Both the position numbers and the translations under genes were made by a program. From positions 4,464,001 to 4,528,000 of the forward strand of contig NZ_CP048115.1 in the NCBI RefSeq assembly GCF_010093045.1: a DNA stretch of 64,000 nucleotides, read 5' to 3'. The notes beneath the pieces were generated by a model. That model did not search any database and was not told where the DNA came from. It was given only the letters and a program-made list of their open reading frames with translations. This DNA is from Mucilaginibacter sp. 14171R-50 (GTDB lineage: Bacteria; Bacteroidota; Bacteroidia; Sphingobacteriales; Sphingobacteriaceae). Shown in pieces: positions 7,469 to 18,300 of the stretch; positions within the stretch are counted from its first letter, which is position 1, and every line of letters begins with the position of its first letter.

Positions 7469-9502
7469 TTATTTCACTGTATAAGTTGCCTTATTAACAC
7501 CAACGCCGGTAATTTTTAAGGATCTCCAGTTAGGCGGCAGCGTGCTCTTTATCTGAATTATTCCTGTTGGTGTGATATCCAAGCCGCCAAAGCCCATCAG
7601 CATAGCCTGGATAATACCGCCCGCGCCTGTGGCGAAATAAGGGTTGGTACCACCCTTGGTTTCGGCAATCACCCTGAACGGCGGGTTAAGGTTAGGCTCG
7701 TATGCCTCCTTAAACCATTTGTAGGCCTTTTGGCCATCACCTAAACGGGCATAAAGCAGTGCGAATACGCCCTGTGTCATGGCAGGGGTACCTTCGTTAG
7801 GTACGCGTGTATCATAATACTCAAGGTCTTTCCTGATCTGCGCCGGGTCGGTTATGGTTTTCAGCGGATAGGCCAGCAGGTTCACGTCCGCTTGTTTGAT
7901 GCCCTCGCCTTTGTATTGGGCATGTTCTTGCGTTACGCCGTTAGCCATCTTTAAAATGGGGATATTATTGGCAACGTGTACCCAATCGGTATCGGCCTGC
8001 ATACCTAAAATTTTTGCGGCAGCTGCAGCGTTCATCAGGTTGGCCTGCGCGGCGGCATTGGTAAAGGCGTTATTATCAATATTTTCGGCCCATTCATCGG
8101 CGGCAACTACATTCTTGATATCATAATGCCCGGGGCCGTTGCGCTCTACCCTGCTTGCCCAAAAATCGGCGGTGGCTTGTAGTATGGGCCAGCCCCTTTC
8201 GCGCAGCCATTGCTTATCTTGCGTTACGCAGTAATAAGCCCAGGCAGCATTAGCCACATCGGCGCTTATATGGTGCTCAAACGGGCCGCTTAAGGCCCAA
8301 ACAGGGGTTTCTTCTACACCACTGTCGGCACTTTCCCAGGGATACATGGCGCCTTTATAGCCATGCGAAAAGGCATTCTTGCGCGCGTTCTCTAAACGTT
8401 CAAAGCGGTATTCCACCATCGACCGGGCTATTTCCGGGTGCATCACCAGCATGGCCGGGAACATCCACAGGTCGGTATCCCAAAATACATGTCCATTATA
8501 TCCCAGGCCTGATAAGCCCATTGGCGATGGCGACAAAGCAGTACCCGCGCGCGAGAACGAATACAGGTGATACAGCATGCTATGCACATCCTGCTGCGCC
8601 TGCGCATCGCCTTCTATCTGGATATCGCTTTTCCAAAGCTCATCCCATGCCTTGTTATGGAATTGTATCAACCTGTCGCGGCCTTCCAGTTTGGCAAAAA
8701 TGGTGAGGCGTTCGGCTTCGTTCAGCGGGTCGGCGTGGTGCGCCGATGTTATCGAAGAGCCTGTTACCCCATATTTATAGGTTTGCCCCGCGGCAATAGC
8801 GCGGCTAAATTTCATCAGGTGCATGTTATTGTCCCACATCTCGTGGATAACGCGCGGTTCTTTACCATGCTCCTCGTTAAATAAAAAGGATGTAGAGGCA
8901 CATAACTGCAGCTTACCCGTGGGACTTTTTGCCGTTGAGGTTAACAGGCTGATAGTTACGTGCGGGCGGTCTATCTCGTTGTAATAATTCTGTACATCCT
9001 TTAATGCATCGGGCGCTTCCATAACGCTTGCGGCGGTAATATTAATGGCTTTTTTTGCGGTGATGGCAACGTCCATCAGCACGGTAAATGGTAATTGCCT
9101 TAACGAGTAGTAGGTGTATTTGATACTTGCCTTATCGCCATAATCAAAGGTGGTGGTCATGGCCGCATGCTGCATATCCAGTTCCTGCTTCATGTTGCTT
9201 ACCATCTTAGCGTCCAGGCGCCTGCCATCAATCTCCAGGTACATGTTCAGCAGGTTAAAGCTGTTTAAAAAATTGCTTACACGGCCACGGCCATAAAGAT
9301 CATACGCACCTGCAAGCACTACATTTTTAACTTTAAAAGGCTCGGGTGACGATACTATGCCGATCATCCCGTTGGCCACTGTTATGCCATAATAGTTGTT
9401 CGGATCTATTTTATTAGCCGTAACAACCCACGGGCTTATATTTTGTGCCGATAACGACAATGTTAAAAATAGCCCGGCCAGTAAGGCAAATATTCTTCTC
9501 AT
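7469..9502 (-). CDS. Secreted glycoside hydrolase family 65-type enzyme
   Basis: A 677-residue protein with signal peptide (cleavage near LSLSAQ, residue 20). An N-terminal beta-sandwich (about 25-270) is followed by an (alpha/alpha)6 barrel with the GH65 signature WDTDLWMFP (341-349) and general acid E470 in AADEWAENIDNNAFTN, which matches the DE(Y/W)...DNNA(Y/F)TN motif of kojibiose/trehalose/maltose-acting enzymes. GH65 members are phosphorylases or hydrolases; the signal peptide argues for a periplasmic hydrolase because phosphorolysis is usually cytoplasmic. It lies five bases downstream of the haloperoxidase-like gene and is surely co-transcribed with it. The exact disaccharide (trehalose, kojibiose or nigerose type) cannot be read from the sequence. 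Confidence 0.87.
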   Translation of the reverse strand: MRRIFALLAGLFLTLSLSAQNISPWVVTANKIDPNNYYGITVANGMIGIVSSPEPFKVKNVVLAGAYDLYGRGRVSNFLNSFNLLNMYLEIDGRRLDAKMVSNMKQELDMQHAAMTTTFDYGDKASIKYTYYSLRQLPFTVLMDVAITAKKAINITAASVMEAPDALKDVQNYYNEIDRPHVTISLLTSTAKSPTGKLQLCASTSFLFNEEHGKEPRVIHEMWDNNMHLMKFSRAIAAGQTYKYGVTGSSITSAHHADPLNEAERLTIFAKLEGRDRLIQFHNKAWDELWKSDIQIEGDAQAQQDVHSMLYHLYSFSRAGTALSPSPMGLSGLGYNGHVFWDTDLWMFPAMLVMHPEIARSMVEYRFERLENARKNAFSHGYKGAMYPWESADSGVEETPVWALSGPFEHHISADVANAAWAYYCVTQDKQWLRERGWPILQATADFWASRVERNGPGHYDIKNVVAADEWAENIDNNAFTNAAAQANLMNAAAAAKILGMQADTDWVHVANNIPILKMANGVTQEHAQYKGEGIKQADVNLLAYPLKTITDPAQIRKDLEYYDTRVPNEGTPAMTQGVFALLYARLGDGQKAYKWFKEAYEPNLNPPFRVIAETKGGTNPYFATGAGGIIQAMLMGFGGLDITPTGIIQIKSTLPPNWRSLKITGVGVNKATYTVK

Positions 9503-9507
9503 CCGTT

Positions 9508-10836
9508 TTATTTTATCTTCAGGTGCAGTTTTTGGTTCACTAGTTCGCCTATTTTACGACCTGACATATTGCCGATGATACAGGCGTTCTTGTAATGGAT
9601 ACCGCCGTATACCCGCGACATAGAGGCTTCCTGCGCCGCGGCCCTGAACGATGTAAAGGTACGCGCGGGTATGCCAAACTCCGACTCCGAAGCGTCGGTA
9701 TAGGCCAGGTTGTCGCCAAAGCAATGTGTCAGCACTTCAGCGGCGGCGGCAGATATTACGGCGTGCCCGCTTATGTATTCCGGAAATGGCGGGGTTTGAA
9801 TACGCGGTTTCCAGTCGGGGTCTAAAACCTTATTAATCACCGTTTCGGGGCGAACACTATTGGCTTTAAATTTTACATACCAGCAGTTTATAAAGGCATC
9901 AAACAACGCTATAGACGATTGCGTGTATGCCGCAACAGTCGTCCCGAAATCAGAATTCTTTATTTGTGAACCGATACCGGCAATATTCATCCAATGCCCC
10001 GCCGGCCCAAACTTTTTTGTAGCAAACATGGCGTGGCCTACAACATTCATTTTAAAGGCGTTATCATCCCAAAAATCAGCCATGTGTTTTTGATCAGTTG
10101 TTAAGCTGTCGCCTAAGGTTTTCACTTCCATTACAGCTTTATAAAAGGGGCTGTTCTTATCGGTCATATTATAAGGCGGCGGCTCGGGCGCGGGTATCTG
10201 CGATGCGGAATCTAAAACCATGGTGCGTATTTCGCCCCAGTGCGGTTCAAGCGCCTGCGCATACATGGGCGGCGTAGGCACCCAGCGGCCATCTTTACGT
10301 GTAACCGTGTATTTACTTGCCGACCGGGTTTGCGCGTAATTATCATTTTTACTCCATGCCATGATATGTTTTGCAACAACGTCTGAATAGGTCACAGAAT
10401 TTTCAAACACGTCCGATGGCATGCCGGCATTCTTAGCTTTCTGCTTTAGTTCATCAATATAAACAAACATGCTGCCCTCAGGGAAGGTTACCGCATTGCC
10501 TACAAAACAAAACGCTAACAGTGATGCAAACTGAAAGTCTATTTCCTTGCCCTTTTCGGGTTGCGGAACCGCCGGCAAATGTTTTATTTGCCCGGCCAGC
10601 GAGCGGTAATGCTGCGGGTCGCCGGCGGCAATAACCTCGTAGGCGGCTATATTGGCATACACATAATTACGCGACGCGATAACCGGCGGGAAATTATTTT
10701 CGAGCACTATATCATTTAATTTTTTTACGGTAACGCGGTAAAGTTCGGGATCGTGGGTAACCTTTTGGTAGTCGGGCCTCTTACAGGATGCGAATATTAA
10801 AATCACACCCGCAATCAAAAACAGGAAACGGTTCAT
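9508..10836 (-). CDS. Vanadium-dependent haloperoxidase-like (PAP2 superfamily) lipoprotein
   Basis: A 442-residue lipoprotein from the ATG at 10836, which places a proper lipobox (LIFASC); a longer in-frame start at 10938 would bury it. The C-terminal half has the PAP2/haloperoxidase motifs PEYISGHAVISAAAAEVL and SRVYGGIHYKNACIIG, including both phosphate/vanadate-site histidines. Bacteroidota carry many such proteins beside FG-GAP/UnbV proteins; whether they bind vanadate or act as phosphatases is unproven. It is co-transcribed with the GH65 gene (five-base gap). The upstream 200 bases face the divergent SRPBCC/GyrI-like gene. Confidence 0.85.
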   Translation of the reverse strand: MNRFLFLIAGVILIFASCKRPDYQKVTHDPELYRVTVKKLNDIVLENNFPPVIASRNYVYANIAAYEVIAAGDPQHYRSLAGQIKHLPAVPQPEKGKEIDFQFASLLAFCFVGNAVTFPEGSMFVYIDELKQKAKNAGMPSDVFENSVTYSDVVAKHIMAWSKNDNYAQTRSASKYTVTRKDGRWVPTPPMYAQALEPHWGEIRTMVLDSASQIPAPEPPPYNMTDKNSPFYKAVMEVKTLGDSLTTDQKHMADFWDDNAFKMNVVGHAMFATKKFGPAGHWMNIAGIGSQIKNSDFGTTVAAYTQSSIALFDAFINCWYVKFKANSVRPETVINKVLDPDWKPRIQTPPFPEYISGHAVISAAAAEVLTHCFGDNLAYTDASESEFGIPARTFTSFRAAAQEASMSRVYGGIHYKNACIIGNMSGRKIGELVNQKLHLKIK

Positions 10837-10999
10837 ATAAAATCTTAGTTTAAAATAATGATGGTGCCACCCATCAAAACACATCGGTTTTCTTGGATTA
10901 CAGGCTAATATAGAGTTTTTTCGCCAATTGATAAGCACATAAATTGTTTGATATTAACCCGCTTAAATAATTACTTTTACGGCGCAAATTAGCCACCCG

Positions 11000-11022
11000 A
11001 AACGGCTTTTGGCGCCGTTTTA
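11000..11022 (+). promoter_or_regulatory. Hairpin with U-run in the leader of the SRPBCC/GyrI-like gene
   Basis: AAACGGC pairs with GCCGTTTT around a seven-base loop, 18 bases upstream of the ATG at 11040, and is followed by TATTG. It could be an attenuator for the plus-strand gene or a short terminator. The stem is only about five to seven pairs. Confidence 0.3.
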
Positions 11023-11039
11023 TTGTTTGTGTATTTTAT

Positions 11040-11978
11040 ATGAAAAAACCAGCCCTGATAGCAATAGGCTTACTGCTTTTAGCCTTTATAAGTATTTACT
11101 ACATCATCCCTCAAAAAATAAAAACGGCGCGTGTTATTGAAATAGATGCTACCGACATAAATGTGGCAAGGTTCCTGGTTAATAAAAAGCCGTGGAGTAA
11201 GTGGTGGCCGGGCCAGCATAACACAAGCGACAGCAGTTTGTATATGTACCAGGGCGCCAGCTATCACTTACTTGAAAGCACCAACAGCGAGATGAGGCTA
11301 ACCATCAGGCGCGGCAATATTGAACTTAACAGCCAGGTTATTTACGCTACAACAGGCGAAGGCATGTGCGAGGTTACCTGGTTTACCGAGATGCAAAGCA
11401 GCACTAATCCTTTTTTACGTATTGCCCAATACATAAAAATTAAACGCCTGACAAAAAACATCGACACTTTATTAACTGCTTTTAAAAGATTCATGCAAAC
11501 AGAAAAGAACGTTTACGGCATGAACATAAAACTTGCCAAAATCAAAAATCCTATTGTATTGGCGTCGACCACGCACACCGCAAGTTACCCTACCCCTACG
11601 GTTATTTACAGTTTGGTAAGCGACCTTAAAAAGCAAATAATAACACAGGGTGCCCTGGCCTTAGATTCGCCCATGATGAACGTTCATAAGGACGAAAAAA
11701 ATGGATACGCGGTGATGGTGGCTATCCCTGTTGACAAGCAAATAACACCAGGGGCCAATACCGTAATAAACAGGTTGGTTAAAGGCGGGAACGTTTTGGA
11801 AGCCGAGGTTACAGGCGGTAAAAATACGGTTGCCAATGCTTTCAGACAGGTTAAGCGCTATCAAAAAGACCACGGGTTAATATCGCCGGCAATGCCATAT
11901 GAATTATTGATAACCAACAGGCTTGCCGAAAAAGATACCACTAAATGGACAACCAGAATTTACTGGCCTATTTTTTAA
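11040..11978 (+). CDS. SRPBCC-like / GyrI-like two-domain protein
   Basis: A 312-residue protein with one N-terminal membrane helix (ALIAIGLLLLAFISIYYI). Residues about 30-150 resemble an SRPBCC (polyketide-cyclase-like) fold with the common NKKPWSKWWPG segment. Residues about 160-312 resemble a GyrI-like effector-binding domain, ending in YELLITNRLAEKDTTKW and TRIYWPIF. Such proteins are thought to bind small hydrophobic molecules; no catalytic residue is evident. It interrupts the minus-strand locus: divergent from the haloperoxidase gene (203-base gap) and convergent with the second FG-GAP gene (six bases between stops). Confidence 0.7.
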   Translation: MKKPALIAIGLLLLAFISIYYIIPQKIKTARVIEIDATDINVARFLVNKKPWSKWWPGQHNTSDSSLYMYQGASYHLLESTNSEMRLTIRRGNIELNSQVIYATTGEGMCEVTWFTEMQSSTNPFLRIAQYIKIKRLTKNIDTLLTAFKRFMQTEKNVYGMNIKLAKIKNPIVLASTTHTASYPTPTVIYSLVSDLKKQIITQGALALDSPMMNVHKDEKNGYAVMVAIPVDKQITPGANTVINRLVKGGNVLEAEVTGGKNTVANAFRQVKRYQKDHGLISPAMPYELLITNRLAEKDTTKWTTRIYWPIF

Positions 11979-11984
11979 ATGCGC

Positions 11985-14900
11985 TTATTTGGTTATGAGC
12001 ATTAACTTGCCATCGTAGGTAGTAATAATGTAGCCGCTACCGCTGTTGTTTTTGTAAGGGTACAGGTGTGTTATTTCCTGCGAGTTGAACATATCATTCA
12101 ACCAATATTCGGGCATGGCAAACTGTTTTGTGCGCCTGTCATAATGGGCGGTTACCAACCCCAAAGCGTCATATTTCCCTTCGTATGGCACAACTCCCCA
12201 AAAGTTACCATTCAGCAAAACGTCGCCTTGCTTGTTATTTATCGGAAGAATTGACCGCACAGGCGCCTGCTGGTACAAATAAGGGAGCGCAGTAATTTCT
12301 TTAGCGTTTAAAACATCGCTTATAAAAATAGTACTGAACTGATTAGCAGTTAACCGGCCGCTATCGGTAAGGTTATCTTTAAAAATTTCGGAAGTAGTTT
12401 TATCCGCCATTTTCTGATAGCTGAGAAATTCTTTTTTCAGGTAGGGCAGTTCCTGCTCCAAATCGTTCTTCGGGCGGAAAGGATAATACTCACCTTTATA
12501 AAAGTAGGATAGTATCAGGTCATTCTTACCATCCTTATCTACATCATTATTGTAGGCATATAACGGCTGATCGGGGTTTACGTTATATTTGTTATTGGCG
12601 CCCCAATTACCAGCCAACAGATCGGCCTTACCATCTCCGTCTATATCGGTCACAATTGCCGATTGCCACCAGCCGGTTTGGCCGTCAAGCAGTGCCGAAG
12701 AGAACTTGACCAACTTTTTGTTTTTGTTCAGGAATATATGCACAGGCTGCCATTCCGAACTGATGATAATATCGTCGGCGCCATTATGATCGATATCTGC
12801 TGTAGAAATATTGCTTATAAAGCGTATACCGGTTAAATCAGCGAATTGCTTTGCAGGAGCTACATTGAAATCGCCCCCCCCCTTATTCAATAACACTACC
12901 GATGTTGCCGCCATGGTGTAGTCGCGAAAAGGTATGGTGCTGCTAAAAAACAGATCGTTTTGCCCGTTACCATCAAAATCGTAAACCAGTATTTTTGATA
13001 CCAGCGCATTTACTTTGGGCAAAGCCTTGTATTCAAATTTGAAATTACCCTTGTTGATAAAAAGCCGCGGAGGTGTTGTTTTTTCAAACTCGATAAAAGG
13101 GTGATTGGCAGTCAGCACTATCAGGTCGGTCAAGCCGTCGTTATTTATATCGGCCCACTGGGCTTCGGTATCACCATGATCTTTAAACTGGTTAAATGCT
13201 TCAACAGCTATCTTTTTAAATGTACCGCCCTTGTTGCCTGCTAAAATATATTTTTCTTCTCCCGCTATTCCGCCAACATAAATATCATCGATACCATCGT
13301 TATTGGCATCGGCAACCGCTATGGCCGGCGTATGTGGCAAATAGGTGTGTGGTAAAAGATTATAGTAATTAAAGTCGGGCGTTTCAAACGGTTGCAACGT
13401 AGCTAAAACATTTGCCTTTACATCCGTATAGGTAAATTCACTATGGCCTTGTATGTAGCCGGTAATAAATTGCCCTACATCCGCCACCGTCTGCGTTTTT
13501 TCTTTTACATAAGTTATAACGGTCTTTTTGTTTAGGGCAAAATCCCTGATCAGCTGATACGAGTTATCAGGCCAAAGCACCATCAGTTCTACCGGTTTGT
13601 CGCCGGGCAAAAAGGTGAAGAGCAGGTTATTGCCCTGTGTACTTTCATAAGCGGTACTGGTTTGTATCTCCTGATGGTCTACCTGCCTTACCGACCGCAT
13701 AAATAGCTTGGCGCCCACGCCATCGGGGTTGGCTTTGGTGTATTTAACGCTTAATTTGACGAACGACGGCTTGGCTTCCTTGCTGTTTTCCATCGTCATG
13801 TTTTGATAAATATAAGCCGGCGCGTCCATATTATTGGTTACCAGCTCAAGGTCGCCGTCGTTATCCAGGTCAACCGCTACCGCGCCTGCAGATATAGACG
13901 GGTCCTTCATGTCGTTGCCTGCAGATACATCCTCAAACTTCAGCTTATCCCCGCCATGGTACAGGTAGTTGTGCACATCACCATCAGGCATTAAATTTAT
14001 TTTCTCCTTATCAAAAAACCGGCTGGTTTTAAAGTCTTTAATAACGTTAGGGTCGCCCAGATACTTCAGGTAGTCCATATCGTTCAAACGTTTTTTTATT
14101 CCGTTCGAAAAAAACATGTCCTTACGGCCATCCATGTCAAAATCCTGCACCAGCGGCGACCACGTCCAGTCGGTTGCCGACACGCCCGAATACAGGGCCA
14201 GGTCAACAAATTTTTTACCGTTGCCCACATTCAACTGTAAACTGTTTTTGGAGTATTGATAATAATACCCCGCATTAACCTCCTGGTTATAAATATCAAG
14301 AGGTTCATCGTTTATGGTTGATTTTAGCGCCCTCATTTCCTCGGGCAGCATATCGGTGCTAATCACATCAAGGTGGCCGTCCTTATTAACATCGCTTAAG
14401 GTGTTGCCCATTGAAAATAAGCTGGTATGCCCAAAGGCATTTTTCATTTCCTCTTTAAATGTTCCGTTTTTTTGGTTGATATAGTAGTAATCCTGCTCAA
14501 AAAAATCGTTACTTACATAAATATCATCCCATCCATCGTTGTTCAGGTCGCCCACGCTAATGCCCAGCCCGTAACCTATCGGTGCGGAGTATATGCCCGA
14601 CCCGGCGGTTACATCTGTAAACTTGTTGCCGTCGTTACGAAACAGGTGGTCGCCCGCATCATGGCTGGTTTTAAAACGAAGGGTAGAGTCGCCATAGGTA
14701 TCGTTACTATGTACGGATGATGTTAACAAAAACATGTCCAGATCGCCATCCTTATCGTAATCTGTAAAGGAAGCCTGGGTAGAGAAGCCCGAAAAATCGA
14801 GTCCGTACTTAGCGGCGCTCTCGGTAAAAGTAAGGTCGCCGTTATTTATATATAACTGGTTATGCCCCTTAAAACCTTTAAAGTTGGCCACTACGCAAAC

Positions 14901-15320
14901 ATAAATATCCTTTAAACCATCACCATTTATATCAACAACGGTCACGCCGGTTTTCCAGTTACCCGTACCGGCCACGCCTGCTTTTGCCGTTATATCTTCA
15001 AACTTCAGCCCGCCTTTATTCAGATAAAGTTTATTAGGGCTCTGGTTTGATACAAAGTAAATATCCTCGAGCCCATCGTTGTTAAAATCGGCTGTTGCTA
15101 CCCCGGCGCCATTATAAAAGTACAGGTAGTCGAGTATGTTCACCGAGTCGGTAACGGTGTTCTTGTTTACAAAGTCGACGTGGGTCTGTTCCGCTGTAAG
15201 GAGCTTAAAAATGCCATTGCCGCTTTTTTTTGTTTTGCACGAAATCCACACAATAGCGCCTGCAAGCGCAACACAGCAAATTATTACGATCTGTTTTTTG
15301 AATAGTTTAGCCTTTAGCAT
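11985..15320 (-). CDS. FG-GAP/VCBS-repeat, UnbV/ASPIC-domain lipoprotein (copy 2)
   Basis: An 1111-residue surface or periplasmic lipoprotein with lipobox IVWISC near residue 28. It has many FG-GAP/VCBS-type beta-propeller repeats with Ca-binding loops of the form DxNxDGxxD (DFNNDGLED, DINGDGLKD, DYDKDGDLD). A UnbV/ASPIC-like module sits around residues 550-620 (GVGAKLF ... ELMVLWPDNS), followed by a second block of propeller repeats. This architecture (CRTAC1-like) is common beside SusC/SusD in Bacteroidota; it is thought to act in surface binding, but no function is firmly known. It starts six bases after the stop of its paralogue at 15327, so the pair is co-translated from one transcript. 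Confidence 0.85.
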   Translation of the reverse strand: MLKAKLFKKQIVIICCVALAGAIVWISCKTKKSGNGIFKLLTAEQTHVDFVNKNTVTDSVNILDYLYFYNGAGVATADFNNDGLEDIYFVSNQSPNKLYLNKGGLKFEDITAKAGVAGTGNWKTGVTVVDINGDGLKDIYVCVVANFKGFKGHNQLYINNGDLTFTESAAKYGLDFSGFSTQASFTDYDKDGDLDMFLLTSSVHSNDTYGDSTLRFKTSHDAGDHLFRNDGNKFTDVTAGSGIYSAPIGYGLGISVGDLNNDGWDDIYVSNDFFEQDYYYINQKNGTFKEEMKNAFGHTSLFSMGNTLSDVNKDGHLDVISTDMLPEEMRALKSTINDEPLDIYNQEVNAGYYYQYSKNSLQLNVGNGKKFVDLALYSGVSATDWTWSPLVQDFDMDGRKDMFFSNGIKKRLNDMDYLKYLGDPNVIKDFKTSRFFDKEKINLMPDGDVHNYLYHGGDKLKFEDVSAGNDMKDPSISAGAVAVDLDNDGDLELVTNNMDAPAYIYQNMTMENSKEAKPSFVKLSVKYTKANPDGVGAKLFMRSVRQVDHQEIQTSTAYESTQGNNLLFTFLPGDKPVELMVLWPDNSYQLIRDFALNKKTVITYVKEKTQTVADVGQFITGYIQGHSEFTYTDVKANVLATLQPFETPDFNYYNLLPHTYLPHTPAIAVADANNDGIDDIYVGGIAGEEKYILAGNKGGTFKKIAVEAFNQFKDHGDTEAQWADINNDGLTDLIVLTANHPFIEFEKTTPPRLFINKGNFKFEYKALPKVNALVSKILVYDFDGNGQNDLFFSSTIPFRDYTMAATSVVLLNKGGGDFNVAPAKQFADLTGIRFISNISTADIDHNGADDIIISSEWQPVHIFLNKNKKLVKFSSALLDGQTGWWQSAIVTDIDGDGKADLLAGNWGANNKYNVNPDQPLYAYNNDVDKDGKNDLILSYFYKGEYYPFRPKNDLEQELPYLKKEFLSYQKMADKTTSEIFKDNLTDSGRLTANQFSTIFISDVLNAKEITALPYLYQQAPVRSILPINNKQGDVLLNGNFWGVVPYEGKYDALGLVTAHYDRRTKQFAMPEYWLNDMFNSQEITHLYPYKNNSGSGYIITTYDGKLMLITK

Positions 15321-15326
15321 ATATGC

Positions 15327-18300
15327 TTAACGTAGTTTGTAAGCTTTAAGCTTATCATCATTCATCCCAAATAAGTAGTACTTATCTCCCCGGCTGTTTT
15401 TTATCATCAATGATGACCTTACCTGACCGTTAAGTTTAACGCCACTTATTGCAGGCGGAATATAAACAAATCCCTTTTTAGTATACTTATAAATTTGCCC
15501 GTAACTTGCATCAAGGCGGCCTACCTCCGGCTTAAAGCCATAAAAGTTACCGCCAAGCATAATAGACGGCGTGCCGCTATGGTCGATATCATCGCACAAA
15601 ATAGTGCCCACGTTTGAGAGCTGCGCGTGGTATGGCAGCGGGTTATCTATAAATTTGTTATTGCCATTGTTGATAAACACCGCTGAGGCCAGATAATTTA
15701 TTTCATGCATTTCAGCTCCTGATAACATCTCCTCAGTGAAAACTTCGTCAAAGGGCTTCCCTGCGTAATCTGCGTATTTCAGATACTTCTTTTTCAACAT
15801 GGGTATCTGGCCGGTAAGGTCGGGCTTCATGTGAAACACATAAGGTTTATGCTGGCGATATATTGATGTAATGCACTCCTTTGTTCCGTTGCCGTCAAAA
15901 TCCGTTATATATATCTTCATAGGTTCGGCCTGAGTTGCCCTAAATTTGGAGTTCAGGCCCAGGTTACCCGCTATAATATCTAATTTCCCATCGTTGTTGA
16001 TATCTGCAATTGCAAGGCTGCTCCACCATCCTTTGTAACCGTCGAGTTGATTATCCGGCGTAAATTTGCCGTTATTATTGCGGTAAATTTTAATGCCCAT
16101 CCAATTGCCTGCAATTACCAGATCGGGGTAGCCGTTGCCGTCAATATCTGCCCACTGGGCCGCCGTAACCATCCCGGGTTTTATGTCACCTAACACTTGT
16201 TTGGTTACATCGGTAAAGTTGCCTTTACCATCGTTGTGCATGACGTAGGAGTTCGGCGATACGGCGTAAGTGCCGGGCACACTGCGCCCGCCAATAAACA
16301 GATCGGGGTGCCCATCCTTATCATAATCGCAGGCTGCTATTACCGACGCGTTCACCGACACAGGAATGGCTTTTTGCGGATTACGATGCAAGTTGCCCTT
16401 ACCGTCGTTTTCGTAAAACCGCGGAAAATAGATATTTGTGCCCGCCTCTTCGGCATTGCCACCCACACCAATGATCAGGTCTTCATCACCATCGCCGTCA
16501 AAATCGCCAAATGCGGCGCCGGCGTTTTCAAGATACACTTGTTTTTCCAGATCAGGCGGGATGTATTGCTTAAACCTGCCGTTCTTTTGCTGAACATATA
16601 TAGCAGCCGGACTATCTTTTGAACTGCCGAAATAAAAATCGGTGAGGCCGTCTTTATTGATATCGCCCTTTGCCATATACGGGTTTTCGGTTGATAGCAT
16701 TTGCAGCATCAGTCGCTCGTTATCAAAATCAATAAAGCTGTCTTCGGTGTGCTTTGGGACGGTGTCGAACAGGGTTGTGGCAGTTTCGGTAAACAGTGTC
16801 TTTACAGCCGGTTTCTCAAAATTGTACTGTAGTTTAGCATCGGCAATTTTAAACGTGTAGGCTTTGTTTGCGGGAACGTTTTTTACAACCTGGCACTTAC
16901 CGCCCGGCCATATCACTTGTACTGAGTCGGCCTTGGTTATCTTACCTATACCTATGGTGATCAGGTTGGGCGATGTGCTGCTTTCGAAACCCCGGGTTGG
17001 CTGCTGATAATACATCACCGACGCATTTTTGGCAAACACCTTTATGGTGGCTCCCACCCCAAAGCGGTTAAGCCCCTCTCCTTGTAATTTTAGCTGTGTG
17101 TAATTATTATGCAGCTTTTCGGCATTATTTTTATAAATAAAAAGCGGCGAGTTTACATTGTTTACTATAAGGTCGTTATCACCATCGTTATCAAGGTCGC
17201 CGTATGCGGCGCCGTTGCTAAAAGCAGCTTTATCCAGCCCGTATTCCTTTACTTTGTTGGTAAAAGTAAGGTCGCGGTTATTCGCATAGGCGTAGTTTAC
17301 CAGCGGAGTTGATACCATTTTATCGGCGAAGTCTTTATAGTTAAACTTCCGCTTTTCGGCAATTTTATCCATGCTTTCGCGATTGCCCAAAAACTCGATA
17401 TAATCCTGGTCGGTAAGATCTTTAAATATCCCGTTTGATACAAAAATGTCTTTCCAGCCATCGTTATCCATATCAAAAAAAAGTGCGCCCCAACTCCAGT
17501 CGGTAGCACTAACCCCTGCCTTGAACGCAATTTCAGAGAATGTGCCATCTCCATTGTTCAATTGCAGACAGTTTTGCATAAACTGGTTGTAGTACCCATC
17601 GTGCTGTTTAAGCTTAATTACATCAAATGATTCGAAGGAGGTCATTTGTTTCAGGCGCTTGTCGCCTTCGGGTAACATCTCGGTAGTAAAAATATCCGGG
17701 TGGCCATCGTTATTGATATCGGCAATATCAGCCCCCATTGATGCGAGGCTCAAGTGCCCCATTTCAGATTGGATATCTTCCTTAAAAGTACCGTTGTGTT
17801 GATTAATGTAGAGGTAATCGCGCTCAAAAAAGTCGTTTGAAACGTAAATATCGGGGTACCCGTCCTGGTTAACATCGGCAACAGATACGCCCAAACCAAA
17901 GCCTATATCACTTGAAAATATACCAGCCTGTTTGGTAATGTTGGTAAAGTGCCCGCCATCGTTACGATACAAATGTGCCCCGCCAAGTTCATCAACGCGG
18001 GCCCGCAGGTCCTGGCTGAAATCAAACGATCCGATGGGCCTGAACGAATTATTTAAAACGAAACAATCCAGATCGCCGTCGTTGTCCAAATCAAAAAATA
18101 TTGCCTGGGTTGACAGCCCGTTATCCACCAAACCGTATTTTTCAGCTTCTTCTTTGAACGTACCGTTATGCTGATTTATGAAAAGCTCATTCCCTTTTCT
18201 ATCAATTACGTTACCGCTATGGCAAACGTATATATCCAGCCATCCGTCGCCGTTAATGTCAACCATGGTAACGCCGGTGCTCCAGTATTTAGTGCCTTTA